A stretch of 64,000 nt of DNA from Elusimicrobiota bacterium (GCA_016218545.1 JACRDQ010000032.1:62001-126000), one strand, 5' to 3'; positions 7,954 through 16,301 are shown, counted from the stretch's first letter. The notes: generated from the sequence alone by a model not told the origin. A program made the numbers and translations.

Positions 7954-8355
7954 TCAGCAGGGCTTGCGGCGGTTCCGGCCGGCCGGCTTGGCGAAGTCGG
8001 CCAGGCCCTTGAAATCCACGAGCACCACGGGCTCGTCGCCCACGACCCACGCGTCGTGCCCCTCCGGGACGCAGGAGACGTCCCCGGCGAGGCAGTCCCG
8101 CTGGGCGCCGTCTTGCATCTGCACGCGCAGGACGCCTGAGACGTGGTACTGCAGGTGCTCCGCCATGCAGAGCTCCGTGCGCGCCACGGACTGCAGGGAG
8201 TCGGACCACCTCCAGCCCGGCTCGAGCACGACCCTCCCCACGCAGGCTCCCCCGAGGTTGAGGAGCTTGAGGCTCCCCTTCGGGAACACGCGCCGCTCAT
8301 CAGGCCTGTTGAAGTTCTTGACCTCGATGGACTTCTTCGTCGAAGTTCTGGCCAT
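7954..8355 (-). CDS. Small cupin-domain protein
   Basis: The 133-residue protein is a single cupin barrel. Its central motifs read GRVVLEPGWRWSDS, LQYHVSGVLRVQM, LAGDVSCVPEGHDAW and VVLVDFKG. The first cupin motif keeps few metal-binding His residues, so metal binding is uncertain; similar small cupins bind hydrophobic ligands or act as sensors. GGAGGGGCCCGCGAG precedes the ATG. It lies 17 bp behind the NmrA-like gene and is almost certainly co-transcribed with it. The C-terminus is basic (GRNRRKPC). Confidence 0.7.
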   Translation of the reverse strand: MARTSTKKSIEVKNFNRPDERRVFPKGSLKLLNLGGACVGRVVLEPGWRWSDSLQSVARTELCMAEHLQYHVSGVLRVQMQDGAQRDCLAGDVSCVPEGHDAWVVGDEPVVLVDFKGLADFAKPAGRNRRKPC

Positions 8356-8372
8356 CTCGCGGGCCCCTCCGG

Positions 8373-9251
8373 CTAGGAGCGCGTGCCGACCGCCGCGGGT
8401 CTGGCCCACTCGGCCGCCGCCAGGAACTCCGGGAACGTGGTGGGCGTGAAGCCGTAGGCTTTCTCGAGGGCCTGGATGTCCACGTCGTAGCCCGTCTCGT
8501 CGAACCAGCGGTACATCAACGCGAAATCCCGGCCCACGGCCCTCTCCGCGGCCTCGGGGGGGATGCGGCGGAAGAGCACGCTGCGGAGCATGACCTGCGA
8601 GAGGATGTCCGCGACCGCCGGGAAGGTGAGCGCGTCTCCGGCGAGGTCGATCTCCTTGCCCAGGAAGCGCTTGGGGTCGGAGAAGGCGGCCGCGGCGAAG
8701 CGGCCGATGTCCTTCAAGGCGACCATCTGGAGGCAGGTCTCGGGCTTGACGGGAGCGGGCAGGTCGCCCTGCATGATGAAGGGCAGGAGCCAGGTCCCGA
8801 AATTCTCCATGAACCAGACCGGACGCAGGATCGTGTAGGGGACGGCCATGCCTTTGAGGTAGGCCTCGATGCGGGCCTTGGTCTCGAAATGGGGGATGCC
8901 GGTGCCGCGGTCCGCGCTGGCCACGGAGGTGAAGACCAGATGCGGTACGCGGGCGGCCTGAGCCGCGGCCACGAGGGTCATGCCCTGGGAGACCTCGGCC
9001 TGGAGGCCGGCCTCGAATGGGGTGGACATCGCGAAGACGCCGTCCGCGTCCTTGAGCGCCGCGGCGAGGCTGCTCCTGTCCTCGAAATCGCCCTGAACGA
9101 CCTGCGCGCCCGCGGCCGAGAGGTCCACGGCTTTCTCGGGCCGCCGCGTGAGCGCGCGCACGCGGAAACCCGCCTTGAGCAGGGCCCGGGCCACGGTCCC
9201 GCCTTGCTTGCCCGTCGCTCCCGTCACCAGCACCACCTTGCCTAGTTCCAT
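8373..9251 (-). CDS. NmrA-family NAD(P)-binding protein
   Basis: The 292-residue protein is an atypical short-chain dehydrogenase of the NmrA/HSCARG type. It has an N-terminal Rossmann motif (VTGATGKQGGTVA), the second strand arginines (RALTRRPEK), VVQGDFED binding the adenine side, LVFTSVASA in place of a catalytic Ser-Tyr-Lys set, and the NmrA signature TILRPVWFMENF. Family members sense the NAD(P) redox state or act as quinone or nitrogen regulators rather than as enzymes. AAGGGGG lies upstream of the ATG. The promoter is a tandem TTTGAT box 70-100 bp upstream. A cupin gene follows in the operon. Confidence 0.8.
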   Translation of the reverse strand: MELGKVVLVTGATGKQGGTVARALLKAGFRVRALTRRPEKAVDLSAAGAQVVQGDFEDRSSLAAALKDADGVFAMSTPFEAGLQAEVSQGMTLVAAAQAARVPHLVFTSVASADRGTGIPHFETKARIEAYLKGMAVPYTILRPVWFMENFGTWLLPFIMQGDLPAPVKPETCLQMVALKDIGRFAAAAFSDPKRFLGKEIDLAGDALTFPAVADILSQVMLRSVLFRRIPPEAAERAVGRDFALMYRWFDETGYDVDIQALEKAYGFTPTTFPEFLAAAEWARPAAVGTRS

Positions 9252-9320
9252 GCTTCGACCCCCTTGAAATCCTCCTGTAGGCGGCCTCCAGGGCCGTCCT
9301 TTTACTGCCCAACACTGAGA

Positions 9321-9353
9321 ATGCTAGCAGGGCTTCATCAAAGGACCATCAAA
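9321..9353 (-). promoter_or_regulatory. Tandem TTTGAT box and -10, for the NmrA/cupin operon
   Basis: On the minus strand TTTGAT (9348-9353) and TTTGAT (9337-9342) are 11 bp apart, then 10 bp, then TAGCAT (9321-9326). The transcript start is predicted near 9314, giving a 62-nt leader. Confidence 0.6.
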
Positions 9354-9372
9354 AGCCCCCAAGCCCCTGGAC

Positions 9373-9401
9373 TTGTCAAGGGGCGGCTCAACGGCTAATA
9401 T
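9373..9401 (+). promoter_or_regulatory. Sigma-70-type promoter of the eRF1-like gene
   Basis: TTGTCA (9373-9378) and TAATAT (9396-9401) are separated by 17 bp. This is a conventional -35/-10 arrangement, unlike the tandem boxes, and lies 42 bp before the GTG start. Confidence 0.6.
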
Positions 9402-9442
9402 GTTGGTGTCCCCCGACGGACCCCGGACGGACACAGGATACC

Positions 9443-10498
9443 GTGATCGCAGCCAGCCACATCGCCGAGCTCATGACCTTCGAGACCCCGGTCTCGTCGG
9501 TGGTGAGCCTCTTCCTGGAGGTGGCCGACCACAGCCTCCCCTCGCGCTCCTTCAGGAGGCTGGTGGCCGAGGCCTCGGAGCGCAAGCTCGCTCTGGGCGC
9601 GGAGCACGAGGAGGACCTGGCCCGCATCGAGTCCTTCCTGGCCGAGCCCCTGCCTTCCGACTGCCGGGGCCTGGCGGTCTTCAGCAGCCGCCGCTTCGGC
9701 CTCTGGCGGCCCTGCAAGCTCTCGCTGCCCGTGCGCGACCGCTTGAGCGTGGGGACCAGGCCCCGCATGGGTCCTGTCCTGTCCGTGGCGAGCCACTTCC
9801 AGCGCTACGGCGTGGTCCTGGCCGACGCTGCCAAGGCCCGGTTCGTGGAGTACTTCATGGGCAGAGCTGCGGAGTGCGGCGGGATGACGGCTCGCGAGTC
9901 CTCCTCCGCCGGGTCCGGCCTGCAGGCCTTCGTCAAGGCCTGCGGCCGCGCCGTGGAGAGGGTCTCGGTCGGCCGGCTCTGGGACCGCGTGGTCCTGGCC
10001 GCTCCTCCGCCCCTTCTGGGCCTGCTCGCCGGGCGCCTGCGCGCGGGTCCCACGCAGATCCTCGACGCCGACCCAGGGCTCCTCAGCGACGCGGACGTCT
10101 CGGTCGTGCGCGAGCGCCTGCGGGAGCGCGAGGGCTGGGACCGCAGGTCGCGCGAGGCGGGCCAGATCGAGCGCCTCCTGCAGACCGCGGTGGCCGGCGG
10201 TCCTGCGGTCATCGGCCTCTCCGCGGTGCTCTCCGCCCTCGAGCGGGGCATGGTCCGCATCCTCTTCGTGAGGGACGGTTTCGCGCGCATGGGGCGGTTG
10301 TGCGGCTCTTGCGGGGCGCTGTCTTTGACCTCGGGCCGCTGTCTGGCCTGCGGCCATCCGACCGCCGTGGTCTTCAACGTGGTCGAGGAGATGATCCAGC
10401 GCGCCATCGACCGCGGCTGCGGGGTGGTGCGCCTGCTCCACCAGGGCCCCCTGGACCCGCCGGTCCGGGTCGCGGCCGAGCTCGCCGCGCCGTCATAG
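9443..10498 (+). CDS. Bacterial eRF1-like (baeRF) protein with C-terminal zinc ribbon
   Basis: The 351-residue protein resembles bacterial members of the archaeo-eukaryotic release factor 1 superfamily (baeRF). The N-terminal region carries SVVSLFLEVAD and LAVFSSRRFGLW, the middle the strand GVVLADAAKARFVEY with a following helical part, and the C-terminal eL30-like domain AVIGLSAVLSALERG and RILFVRDGF. A four-Cys ribbon (CGSC near 289, CLAC near 302) ends the domain. I see no GGQ peptidyl-hydrolysis motif. Such proteins are thought to act on stalled ribosomes or to be ribosome-binding stress factors. The start is GTG with a weak AGGA upstream. It precedes bacterioferritin but has its own promoter. 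Confidence 0.65.
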   Translation: MIAASHIAELMTFETPVSSVVSLFLEVADHSLPSRSFRRLVAEASERKLALGAEHEEDLARIESFLAEPLPSDCRGLAVFSSRRFGLWRPCKLSLPVRDRLSVGTRPRMGPVLSVASHFQRYGVVLADAAKARFVEYFMGRAAECGGMTARESSSAGSGLQAFVKACGRAVERVSVGRLWDRVVLAAPPPLLGLLAGRLRAGPTQILDADPGLLSDADVSVVRERLREREGWDRRSREAGQIERLLQTAVAGGPAVIGLSAVLSALERGMVRILFVRDGFARMGRLCGSCGALSLTSGRCLACGHPTAVVFNVVEEMIQRAIDRGCGVVRLLHQGPLDPPVRVAAELAAPS

Positions 10499-10513
10499 AA
10501 TACTCTCAGGATC

Positions 10514-10558
10514 GTCACATCTCCTCAATGTCCCGGAGGCGGCAGCCGGGGCTATAAT
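10514..10558 (+). promoter_or_regulatory. Bacterioferritin promoter with possible upstream tandem box
   Basis: A perfect TATAAT (10553-10558) lies 30 bp before the bfr ATG, with no clear -35. GTCACA (10514-10519), 5 bp, TCAATG (10525-10530) resembles the 11-bp tandem motif upstream of the cytochrome operon, but at a larger distance from the -10. An activator may replace the -35. Confidence 0.5.
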
Positions 10559-10587
10559 AGAGAGACTCAATCTCCGGGGAGGTGTTC

Positions 10588-11061
10588 ATGAAAGGCGACG
10601 CGAAGCTTCTCGATACGCTCAATTCCCTGCTGGCCGACGAGCTCACGGCCGTCAACCAGTACATGGTCCATGCCGAGGTCTGCGAGAACTGGGGCTACGG
10701 CCGGCTCCACGACCATTTCCGCAAGCGCTCCATCGACGAGATGAAGCACGCCGAAAAGCTCATCAGCCGCATCATCTTCCTCGAGGGGCGGCCCATCGTC
10801 GGCAACCTGCGCGAGATCCGCATCGGAGCGGAGGTCCCCAGCCAGTTCGCCAACGACCTCTCCCTCGAGATGGGAGCGGTGAAGGCCTACAACGCGGCCG
10901 TGGCCCAGGCCGTGGCCGCGGGGGACAACGCCACGCGCGAGCTCCTGGAGAGCATCCTCAAGGACGAGGACCGGCACGTCGACGGCATCGAAGAGAACCT
11001 CGACCAGATCCAGCAGATGGGAGTGCAGAACTACCTGGCCGTCCAGGTGAAGGGGTCCTGA
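10588..11061 (+). CDS. bfr: Bacterioferritin
   Basis: The 157-residue protein matches bacterioferritin along its length and would form a 24-subunit shell that oxidises Fe(II) and stores Fe(III). All ferroxidase ligands are at the classic positions: Glu18, Glu51, His54, Glu94, Glu127 and His130. The haem-binding Met52 (DEMKHAEK) is present too. The ending QQMGVQNYLAVQ is typical. The ATG at 10588 follows GGGGAGGT; a GTG two codons earlier lies inside that site and is less likely. A hairpin 35 nt after the stop may end its transcript. Iron storage fits the many haem and iron proteins nearby. Confidence 0.95.
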   Translation: MKGDAKLLDTLNSLLADELTAVNQYMVHAEVCENWGYGRLHDHFRKRSIDEMKHAEKLISRIIFLEGRPIVGNLREIRIGAEVPSQFANDLSLEMGAVKAYNAAVAQAVAAGDNATRELLESILKDEDRHVDGIEENLDQIQQMGVQNYLAVQVKGS

Positions 11062-11095
11062 AGAAGAAACCCGGCCCAGCCGGACCGCGGCAGCG

Positions 11096-11118
11096 CTCCC
11101 GCCCGAAAGAGGCGGGAG
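11096..11118 (+). terminator. Hairpin after bfr
   Basis: CTCCCGCC (11096-11103) pairs perfectly with GGCGGGAG (11111-11118) around a 7-nt loop. No U-tract follows, so it could be a weak or factor-assisted terminator, or an attenuator before the kinase gene. Confidence 0.4.
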
Positions 11119-11144
11119 GCGGCGTTGCGCCGCGCCCGTCTTCC

Positions 11145-14100
11145 GTGCGCCGCGGCCGCAGGGCGGGCGGATCCAAGGGCTCGGAGGGGCTCCTGGAGAT
11201 GCTGGAGACCGTCCCGGTCTGCGTGTCCATCCGGTCCTCCGACCGCCATGTCCTCTTCGCCAACCGCTTCTTCCGAGAGCGCTTCGGGGAATCCAAGGGG
11301 AGGCGGTGCTTCGAGTACCTCTTCGACCGCCGGACGCCGTGCGAGGGTTGCGAGTCCCTCAGGGTCCTCGAGACGGGTCAGCCGCACTGCTGGCAGTGGC
11401 GCGGTCCTGACGGCCGGGACTACGAGCTCTACGATTTCCCGGTCAAGGAGCAGGGCGGCGCGGACCTGGTCCTGGAGATGGGCGTGGACATCACCGAGAC
11501 CAAGCGCATGCAGGCTGAGCTCAGGGACAGCAAAGTCCTGATGGAGGAGAGGGTCGGGGAGCGCACGGCCGAGCTCACGGAGTCGAATTCGGAGCTCCGG
11601 GCGGCCGTCGAGGAGCTCCGGATCGTCACCGAGAGGCTGGGGCAGGCCAAGGACGAGGCGCGCCAGGTCGCTCAACGCTACCAGGACCTCTTCGAGAACA
11701 TGACCGAGGCCTTCGTCCTGCACGACGTCATCCTCGACCCGGCCGGCAGGCCTTGCGACTACCGCGTCCTGGACTTGAACCCCGCGTTCGAGAGGCTGAC
11801 CGGCCTTGCCCGGGAAAGCGTGCTGGGCAAGACGGTGCGCGAGGTCCTGCTCCAAGTCGACGATTCCTGGATCGAGATCTTCGGCCGGGTGGCGTTGAGC
11901 GGCAAGCCCGCTCGATTCGAGAGTTTCTCCAGGGACCTGAGGAAGACCTTCGAGATCACCGCGTTCCGACCCCAGCCCATGCGCTTCGCCGTCATCTTCT
12001 CGGACGTGACCGACCAGGCGCGCGCCGCCCAGGAGCGCGAGACCACGATCGAGTTCCTGCGCCTCGTCAACGAGAGCCCGGACCTGGTCGGCATGGTCAA
12101 GGCCGCGGCGGAATTCTTTCAGCGGCTCGCCGGATGCGAGGCTGCCGGGATCAGGCTCGACAAAGGGGACGAGTTCCCATACTTCGAGTCCCGGGGCTTT
12201 CCCGCTGATTTCCTGAGGACCGAGAACGAGCTCTGCATCCGGGACCGGGAGGGCCGGCTCGAGGCGGATTGCCTGTGCGGGAGGGTCATCTGCGGCCGTT
12301 TCGACGCGTCGAAGCCTTTCTTCACTCCTGGAGGGAGCTTCTGGTCGAGCGCCGTGAGCCGGCTGGTCGCCTCCGCCGCCCCCGCGGACCTCGGGGGCCC
12401 GACGCGCGGCCGGTGCATGGCCGAGGGCTATGAGTCGCTGGCCCTCGTGCCCTTGATCGCCGGGGATCGGAGGATCGGGCTGATCCAGCTCAATGACCGC
12501 AGGCCCGGGGTCTTCGACGCCGCCGGGATCGGGCTCTTCGAGCGGCTGGCCGGGCATCTGGCCGTGGCCATCGCCAAGTTCCGGGCCGAGGACGCGCTCA
12601 GGGAGGAGAACCGGACCGTCACCCTGGCCAACCGCCTCCTGGCCGCTTTCGTCGAGGAGACGGAGGAGGCGGTGTTCGACAAGGGACTGGCCGTGCTGCT
12701 GGAGGGTTTCGGGTCCAAGCGCGGGGCCTTCTGCTGCATCGACGAGGAGGGCCGCGTGCGCTGCCCCACGTCCGGGACCCCCCGGGGCCTGGGGGGCGAG
12801 GACTGCTGCAAGCCAGGCGGCCCTCAGACCGCCGACCGCCTGTCCTGCCCGATCCTCTTTGATGAGGGCCCCATCGGCCTCTTCGAACTCGCGGACAAGG
12901 AAGGAGGCTACACGGAGGAGGACCGGCGCCTCCTGAAGGCTGTGGCCGCCAGGGTGGCTCCGGCCCTCTACGCCTGGATCCAGAAGCAGGCCCGCGAGGC
13001 GGAGCGCCGGCGCTCGGCCTCGGACCTGGCCCAGAGCCGGGGGATGCTCGACCGCGCGCAGAGGATCGCGCACCTGGGCTCGTGGGAGCTCGACCTCGCC
13101 GAGAACCGGCTGGTCTGGTCGGATGAGGTGTACCGGATCTTCGGGCTGGAGCCCGGGCAGTTCGCTGCCACCTACGACGCCTTCCTGGAGGCCGTGCATC
13201 CGGAGGACCGCAAGGCCGTCGACGACGCTTACGTGGGGTCCCTGGCCTCCGGGATGGACAACTACGAGATCGAGCACCGGGTCGTCAGGCGCTCCGACGG
13301 GGCCGTGCGCTTCGTGCACGAACGATGCGAGCACTTCCGCGACGAGTCGGGGAAGATCGCGCGCTCCGTAGGCATGGTGCACGACATCACGGAGCGCAAG
13401 AAGATGGTGGAGGCCATCGTGCGGTCGCGGGACCTGCTCGAGGTCAAGGTGCAGGAACGCACCCGGGAACTCCAGCGCTCCAACATGGACCTCGAGACCT
13501 TCGCCTATGCGGCCTCCCACGACCTCCAGGAGCCCCTGCGCATGATCGCCAGCTACATCCAGCTCCTCGAGCGGCGCTACAAAGGAAGGCTCGACGCGGA
13601 CGCCGACGAATTCCTCGCCTTCGCCTCGGACGGGGCGGTGCGCCTCCAGCGCATGATCAACGGGCTGCTCGCCTATTCCAGGCTGGAGACCAAGGCCGCT
13701 CCCATGGGGGAGGTGGACTCCGGCGCGGCGCTCGACCGCGCCCTGGAGAACCTGGAGCTGACGCTCCGGGCCTCAGGGGCCAGGATCGAGCGCGGGGCCC
13801 TGCCGGTCGTGAAGGGTGACGAAGTCCAGCTGATTCAGCTCTTCCAGAACCTCGTGGAGAACGCCGTCAAGTACCGCGCGGAGCCCGACCCCGTGGTCGA
13901 GGTCCGCGCCGAGGAGCGTGGCGGCGAGTGGCTCTTCTCGGTCAGCGACAACGGGATCGGAGTCGACGAGAAGCATCGCGAGGCGATCTTCCTCATCTTC
14001 CGCAGGCTCCACCCCGCGCACGAGGGCGGCGGCGCGGGCATCGGCCTGGCCATCGTCAAGAGGATCGCGGAGCGCCACGGCGGCCGCGTGTGGGTCGATA

Positions 14101-14159
14101 GCCGGCCCGGCGGCGGCTCGGTCTTCTCCTTCATCCTCCCCAAGCTGGCCGTTCCCTGA
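11145..14159 (+). CDS. Multi-PAS/GAF sensor histidine kinase
   Basis: The 1004-residue soluble kinase has no membrane segment. Order: PAS with a Cys-rich loop (CFEYLF, CEGCES; about 15-120), coiled coil (about 125-190), second PAS (about 190-290), GAF (about 300-480), second GAF (about 500-620), third PAS (about 640-770), HisKA with the phospho-acceptor His792 in ASHDLQEP, then HATPase with NLVENAVKY, DNGIGV and GIGLAIVKRI. The H-box type YAASHDLQEPLR is shared with phytochrome-like and bacterial light/redox kinases. The start is taken as the GTG at 11145; a TTG or other start slightly upstream is possible. No receiver is fused, and no regulator gene is adjacent. Its 3' end overlaps the convergent transglutaminase gene. 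Confidence 0.85.
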   Translation: MRRGRRAGGSKGSEGLLEMLETVPVCVSIRSSDRHVLFANRFFRERFGESKGRRCFEYLFDRRTPCEGCESLRVLETGQPHCWQWRGPDGRDYELYDFPVKEQGGADLVLEMGVDITETKRMQAELRDSKVLMEERVGERTAELTESNSELRAAVEELRIVTERLGQAKDEARQVAQRYQDLFENMTEAFVLHDVILDPAGRPCDYRVLDLNPAFERLTGLARESVLGKTVREVLLQVDDSWIEIFGRVALSGKPARFESFSRDLRKTFEITAFRPQPMRFAVIFSDVTDQARAAQERETTIEFLRLVNESPDLVGMVKAAAEFFQRLAGCEAAGIRLDKGDEFPYFESRGFPADFLRTENELCIRDREGRLEADCLCGRVICGRFDASKPFFTPGGSFWSSAVSRLVASAAPADLGGPTRGRCMAEGYESLALVPLIAGDRRIGLIQLNDRRPGVFDAAGIGLFERLAGHLAVAIAKFRAEDALREENRTVTLANRLLAAFVEETEEAVFDKGLAVLLEGFGSKRGAFCCIDEEGRVRCPTSGTPRGLGGEDCCKPGGPQTADRLSCPILFDEGPIGLFELADKEGGYTEEDRRLLKAVAARVAPALYAWIQKQAREAERRRSASDLAQSRGMLDRAQRIAHLGSWELDLAENRLVWSDEVYRIFGLEPGQFAATYDAFLEAVHPEDRKAVDDAYVGSLASGMDNYEIEHRVVRRSDGAVRFVHERCEHFRDESGKIARSVGMVHDITERKKMVEAIVRSRDLLEVKVQERTRELQRSNMDLETFAYAASHDLQEPLRMIASYIQLLERRYKGRLDADADEFLAFASDGAVRLQRMINGLLAYSRLETKAAPMGEVDSGAALDRALENLELTLRASGARIERGALPVVKGDEVQLIQLFQNLVENAVKYRAEPDPVVEVRAEERGGEWLFSVSDNGIGVDEKHREAIFLIFRRLHPAHEGGGAGIGLAIVKRIAERHGGRVWVDSRPGGGSVFSFILPKLAVP

Positions 14160-15081
14160 ACCTGCGCTCGAGCGTGACCTCTGCCAGGGGCCTGCCGTCC
14201 GCTTCGGCGTAGGGCTCGTGGAGGAAATTGATGGCCGGCCCCTGCTGGGGAGGCGCGAGCCTGATGGCCCTGCCGGTGCTCAGCAGGATCCGGTCGGCGT
14301 CCAGGGAGCCGAAGTAGCGGGCCGCCAGGGCAGGGTTCTTCCAGGCCTCGGAGATGTCCACCGGCACCCAGGCGTCCCCGGCGTGGAACTCGGCCCAGCA
14401 GTGGTAGCCCAGGACCTGTCCCGCGCCGGTCCTGGGGATGGCCAAGCCGGTCATGAACCTGGCCGGGATGCCTTGGGCCAGGGCCAAGGCGATGAAGAGC
14501 GAATGGAAGTCCGTGCAGTTCCCCTTGCCCGTGCTGCAGGCGCGCAAGGAATCCCCCAGGCCCCAGCCCGCCTCTGACTTGTCGTAGGACATCATCTTGA
14601 GCACGAAGCCGTAGAGCGCCCTCGCCTTCTCGAAGGGGTCAACGAGCCCCCGGGTCTGAGCGTCGGCGACGGCGCGGATGCCGTCGTCGACAGCGAGCAG
14701 GCCCCGCGGCTCGCGCTCCCGGCTGGTCGGGGGGATGCGGCCCCGATAGGCACCTTGGGGCCTGCGGCCGATGACGTAGCTCAGGCGGACCTCGAGGGTG
14801 CGGCCCGCGGTCCGGTCGGCGCGCAGGAAGATGGTCTCATTGCCGAACTCCGGCTCCCTGGTCACCGCGTAGGGCACCGGCGCCTCCAGCCTCACGAGCC
14901 TGGCCGTCTGCGGGCCTGAGTCGGGCGGCTTGGGGATCCAGAGCCTGAGCTCCCGCGCGCCGCGCGGCACCGAGACCCGGACGGTCTCATCGAACTCGAT
15001 GGTCCGTGACGGGGCCTCCCGCTGCCCGGCCAGGCAGGCCGTCATCGCCAGGGTCAGCGCCGTTGCGAGCGCGGGCCTCAT
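14131..15081 (-). CDS. Exported transglutaminase-like protein
   Basis: The 316-residue protein begins MRPALATALTLAMTAC, a signal peptide ending in a plausible lipobox, so it may be a lipoprotein. About residues 20-130 are a beta-rich domain. The second half is a transglutaminase core with the triad Cys in GNCTDFHSLF, His in GYHCWAEFH and Asp in WVPVDISEAW. Proteins of this type are proteases or peptide ligases acting in the periplasm. The ATG lies 1 bp after the stop of the upstream His-rich gene, so the two are translationally coupled. It overlaps the convergent kinase gene by 29 bp. Confidence 0.8.
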   Translation of the reverse strand: MRPALATALTLAMTACLAGQREAPSRTIEFDETVRVSVPRGARELRLWIPKPPDSGPQTARLVRLEAPVPYAVTREPEFGNETIFLRADRTAGRTLEVRLSYVIGRRPQGAYRGRIPPTSREREPRGLLAVDDGIRAVADAQTRGLVDPFEKARALYGFVLKMMSYDKSEAGWGLGDSLRACSTGKGNCTDFHSLFIALALAQGIPARFMTGLAIPRTGAGQVLGYHCWAEFHAGDAWVPVDISEAWKNPALAARYFGSLDADRILLSTGRAIRLAPPQQGPAINFLHEPYAEADGRPLAEVTLERRFRERPAWGG

Positions 15082-15082
15082 C

Positions 15083-15589
15083 TCATGGGCGCACGGGCAC
15101 GATGGCGTTGCCGGCGCTGTAGGTGAAGCGCGCCTTGCCGTCGACCTTGTGGATGAGGACCTGGTCGATCCTCCATGAGCCGTCGGGCTGGCGGGTGGCG
15201 TAGAAGTCCAGGTCCACGGGGCTCCGGTCGCCTTCCTTGACGGACTTGAAGTCCGCGCACGCGAAGTAGTGCTCCTTGCCGACGGAAACGATCTTGTCTT
15301 TGTGCACTCGCACGAGCTTGAGCTCCCAGACCTTCTTGAGCACCGCGTCCGGGACCATGAAGGCCTTTCCGTCCGCGGGCGCGGCGTGCTTGCGGACCGC
15401 CTCCTCGAACGAGCGCCGGACCTTCGCGGGCAGCGTCCCGGCCTCCTGGTCGCGCTCCGTGCCCGCCTGCTTGGGGGCGGGGCGCGCTTGCATGGGATGC
15501 TCCATGGGATGCTCTCTGGGATGTTCTCCCGCCGAGAGCGCGGCTGCTGCGAGGAACGACGCTGCGATGACGAACGCTGAGCGGACCAT
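15083..15589 (-). CDS. Secreted protein with EHP repeats, unknown function
   Basis: The 168-residue protein has a signal peptide (FVIAASFLAAAALSAG) followed directly by a His/Pro-rich stretch in which EHP occurs three times (EHPREHPMEHPM). That stretch could bind metal ions. The rest, from about residue 55, is a compact domain with KVWELKLVRVHKDK and DFYATRQPDGSWRI. I do not recognise the domain. AGGAGG lies 10 bp before the ATG. It is the first gene of an operon with the transglutaminase-like protein and has a tandem TTTGAC-type promoter. Confidence 0.7.
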   Translation of the reverse strand: MVRSAFVIAASFLAAAALSAGEHPREHPMEHPMQARPAPKQAGTERDQEAGTLPAKVRRSFEEAVRKHAAPADGKAFMVPDAVLKKVWELKLVRVHKDKIVSVGKEHYFACADFKSVKEGDRSPVDLDFYATRQPDGSWRIDQVLIHKVDGKARFTYSAGNAIVPVRP

Positions 15590-15621
15590 GGTCGTGCTGC
15601 CTCCTGTGCTGGGTTTCCTCC

Positions 15622-15654
15622 AGGGTACGCCGCCAGGGTCAAAGGAGCATCAAA
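15622..15654 (-). promoter_or_regulatory. Tandem TTTGAC box and -10, for the EHP-repeat/transglutaminase operon
   Basis: On the minus strand TTTGAT (15649-15654) and TTTGAC (15638-15643) are 11 bp apart, then 10 bp, then TACCCT (15622-15627). Predicted transcript start near 15615, 26 nt before the ATG. Confidence 0.65.
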
Positions 15655-15669
15655 GGGCCGGCGCGCGCG

Positions 15670-15702
15670 GTTGACCGGATTTTGAGACGGAAAAGGCTCA
15701 CT
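15670..15702 (+). promoter_or_regulatory. Tandem TTTGAC-type box and -10, back to back with the minus-strand box
   Basis: GTTGAC (15670-15675) and TTTGAG (15681-15686) are 11 bp apart; 10 bp later CTCACT (15697-15702) keeps only the CT of the -10 consensus. A GTG start codon follows after 6 nt, as at other leaderless-type sites here. Confidence 0.45.
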
Positions 15703-15708
15703 CTCCGG

Positions 15709-16227
15709 GTGCTCTGGCTGACCGCGATCCTTGCCGCGACGCTCCTCGACCCAGGAAGCGCGTTCTGCGCCCCTGGTCCGGCAGCATCGGGAGGCGCGTC
15801 CTTGAGCCAGGGACGGGACATGTCCTTCGGGCTCTTCATCTGGATCGAGAGGCTTTCCCCCAGGCCCGATCGCGCCTCCTTTATAAGCGAGGGAAGCGGG
15901 GCCCGGGCTCTCGGGGAGCCCTGGCTGCTGAGCGGAGGCAGGCTCAGGGGGGGGCCGTTCTATCTGCGCGGCGGCTGCACCGAGCTCAGCGCCGCTGACG
16001 CGTGCCCTGCCTGGCTCAGCCCGGATTGCGGCCGCGATCCCGGCCCTTTGCGGCGGCTCTTCACGGTGGAGCATGGCTCGGGCTGGTCCATCTACGCCAA
16101 TGCCGTCAACCTCGCGGACAGCGTGACGATCGAAGACGCGCCCCGCCGCGTCACGGGATCGGAGCTCATGCTGCTGGGCAGGAGAAGGACCTTCTACCTG
16201 GGCGTGCAGTACCGGTGGGGTTCGTGA
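15709..16227 (+). CDS. Secreted protein of unknown function
   Basis: The 172-residue product starts at a GTG and has a signal peptide (LWLTAILAATLLDPG). The mature part has four Cys residues between about residues 88 and 104 and ends FYLGVQYRWGS. That aromatic ending would fit a small outer-membrane-associated protein. A TTG nine codons upstream is also in frame but lies inside the promoter box, so the GTG is preferred. It could be read from a leaderless transcript, since the GTG is 6 nt after the -10. A 9-bp hairpin with a short T run follows the gene. I do not recognise the family. Confidence 0.55.
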   Translation: MLWLTAILAATLLDPGSAFCAPGPAASGGASLSQGRDMSFGLFIWIERLSPRPDRASFISEGSGARALGEPWLLSGGRLRGGPFYLRGGCTELSAADACPAWLSPDCGRDPGPLRRLFTVEHGSGWSIYANAVNLADSVTIEDAPRRVTGSELMLLGRRRTFYLGVQYRWGS

Positions 16228-16248
16228 GTCCCGGTCTCGACGGGACGC

Positions 16249-16269
16249 AGGGCCGCGCGCCGCGGCCCT
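16249..16269 (+). terminator. Intrinsic terminator-like hairpin
   Basis: AGGGCCGCG (16249-16257) pairs perfectly with CGCGGCCCT (16261-16269) across a 3-nt loop and is followed by TT. It ends the small secreted protein's transcript and abuts the next promoter box. Confidence 0.6.
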
Positions 16270-16301
16270 TTGACTTAGGTTTGAGGTGGCGGCGGTACGC
16301 T
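16269..16301 (+). promoter_or_regulatory. Tandem TTTGAC box and -10, for the NHL/Fn3-PorV-oxidase cluster
   Basis: TTTGAC (16269-16274) and TTTGAG (16280-16285) are 11 bp apart; 10 bp later is TACGCT (16296-16301). Transcription should begin about 16308, which is also an in-frame GTG of the giant gene. Confidence 0.65.

Noticed and set aside
7954..9315. A 453-residue minus-strand protein running through the NmrA gene into the cupin
   Set aside because: The upstream part is the NmrA gene read in the wrong frame; the cupin has its own ATG and Shine-Dalgarno at 8355.
14131..16074. A 647-residue minus-strand protein including the transglutaminase
   Set aside because: The extra N-terminal part overlaps the EHP-repeat gene and the secreted-protein gene in another frame; the real start at 15081 has a signal peptide and coupling.
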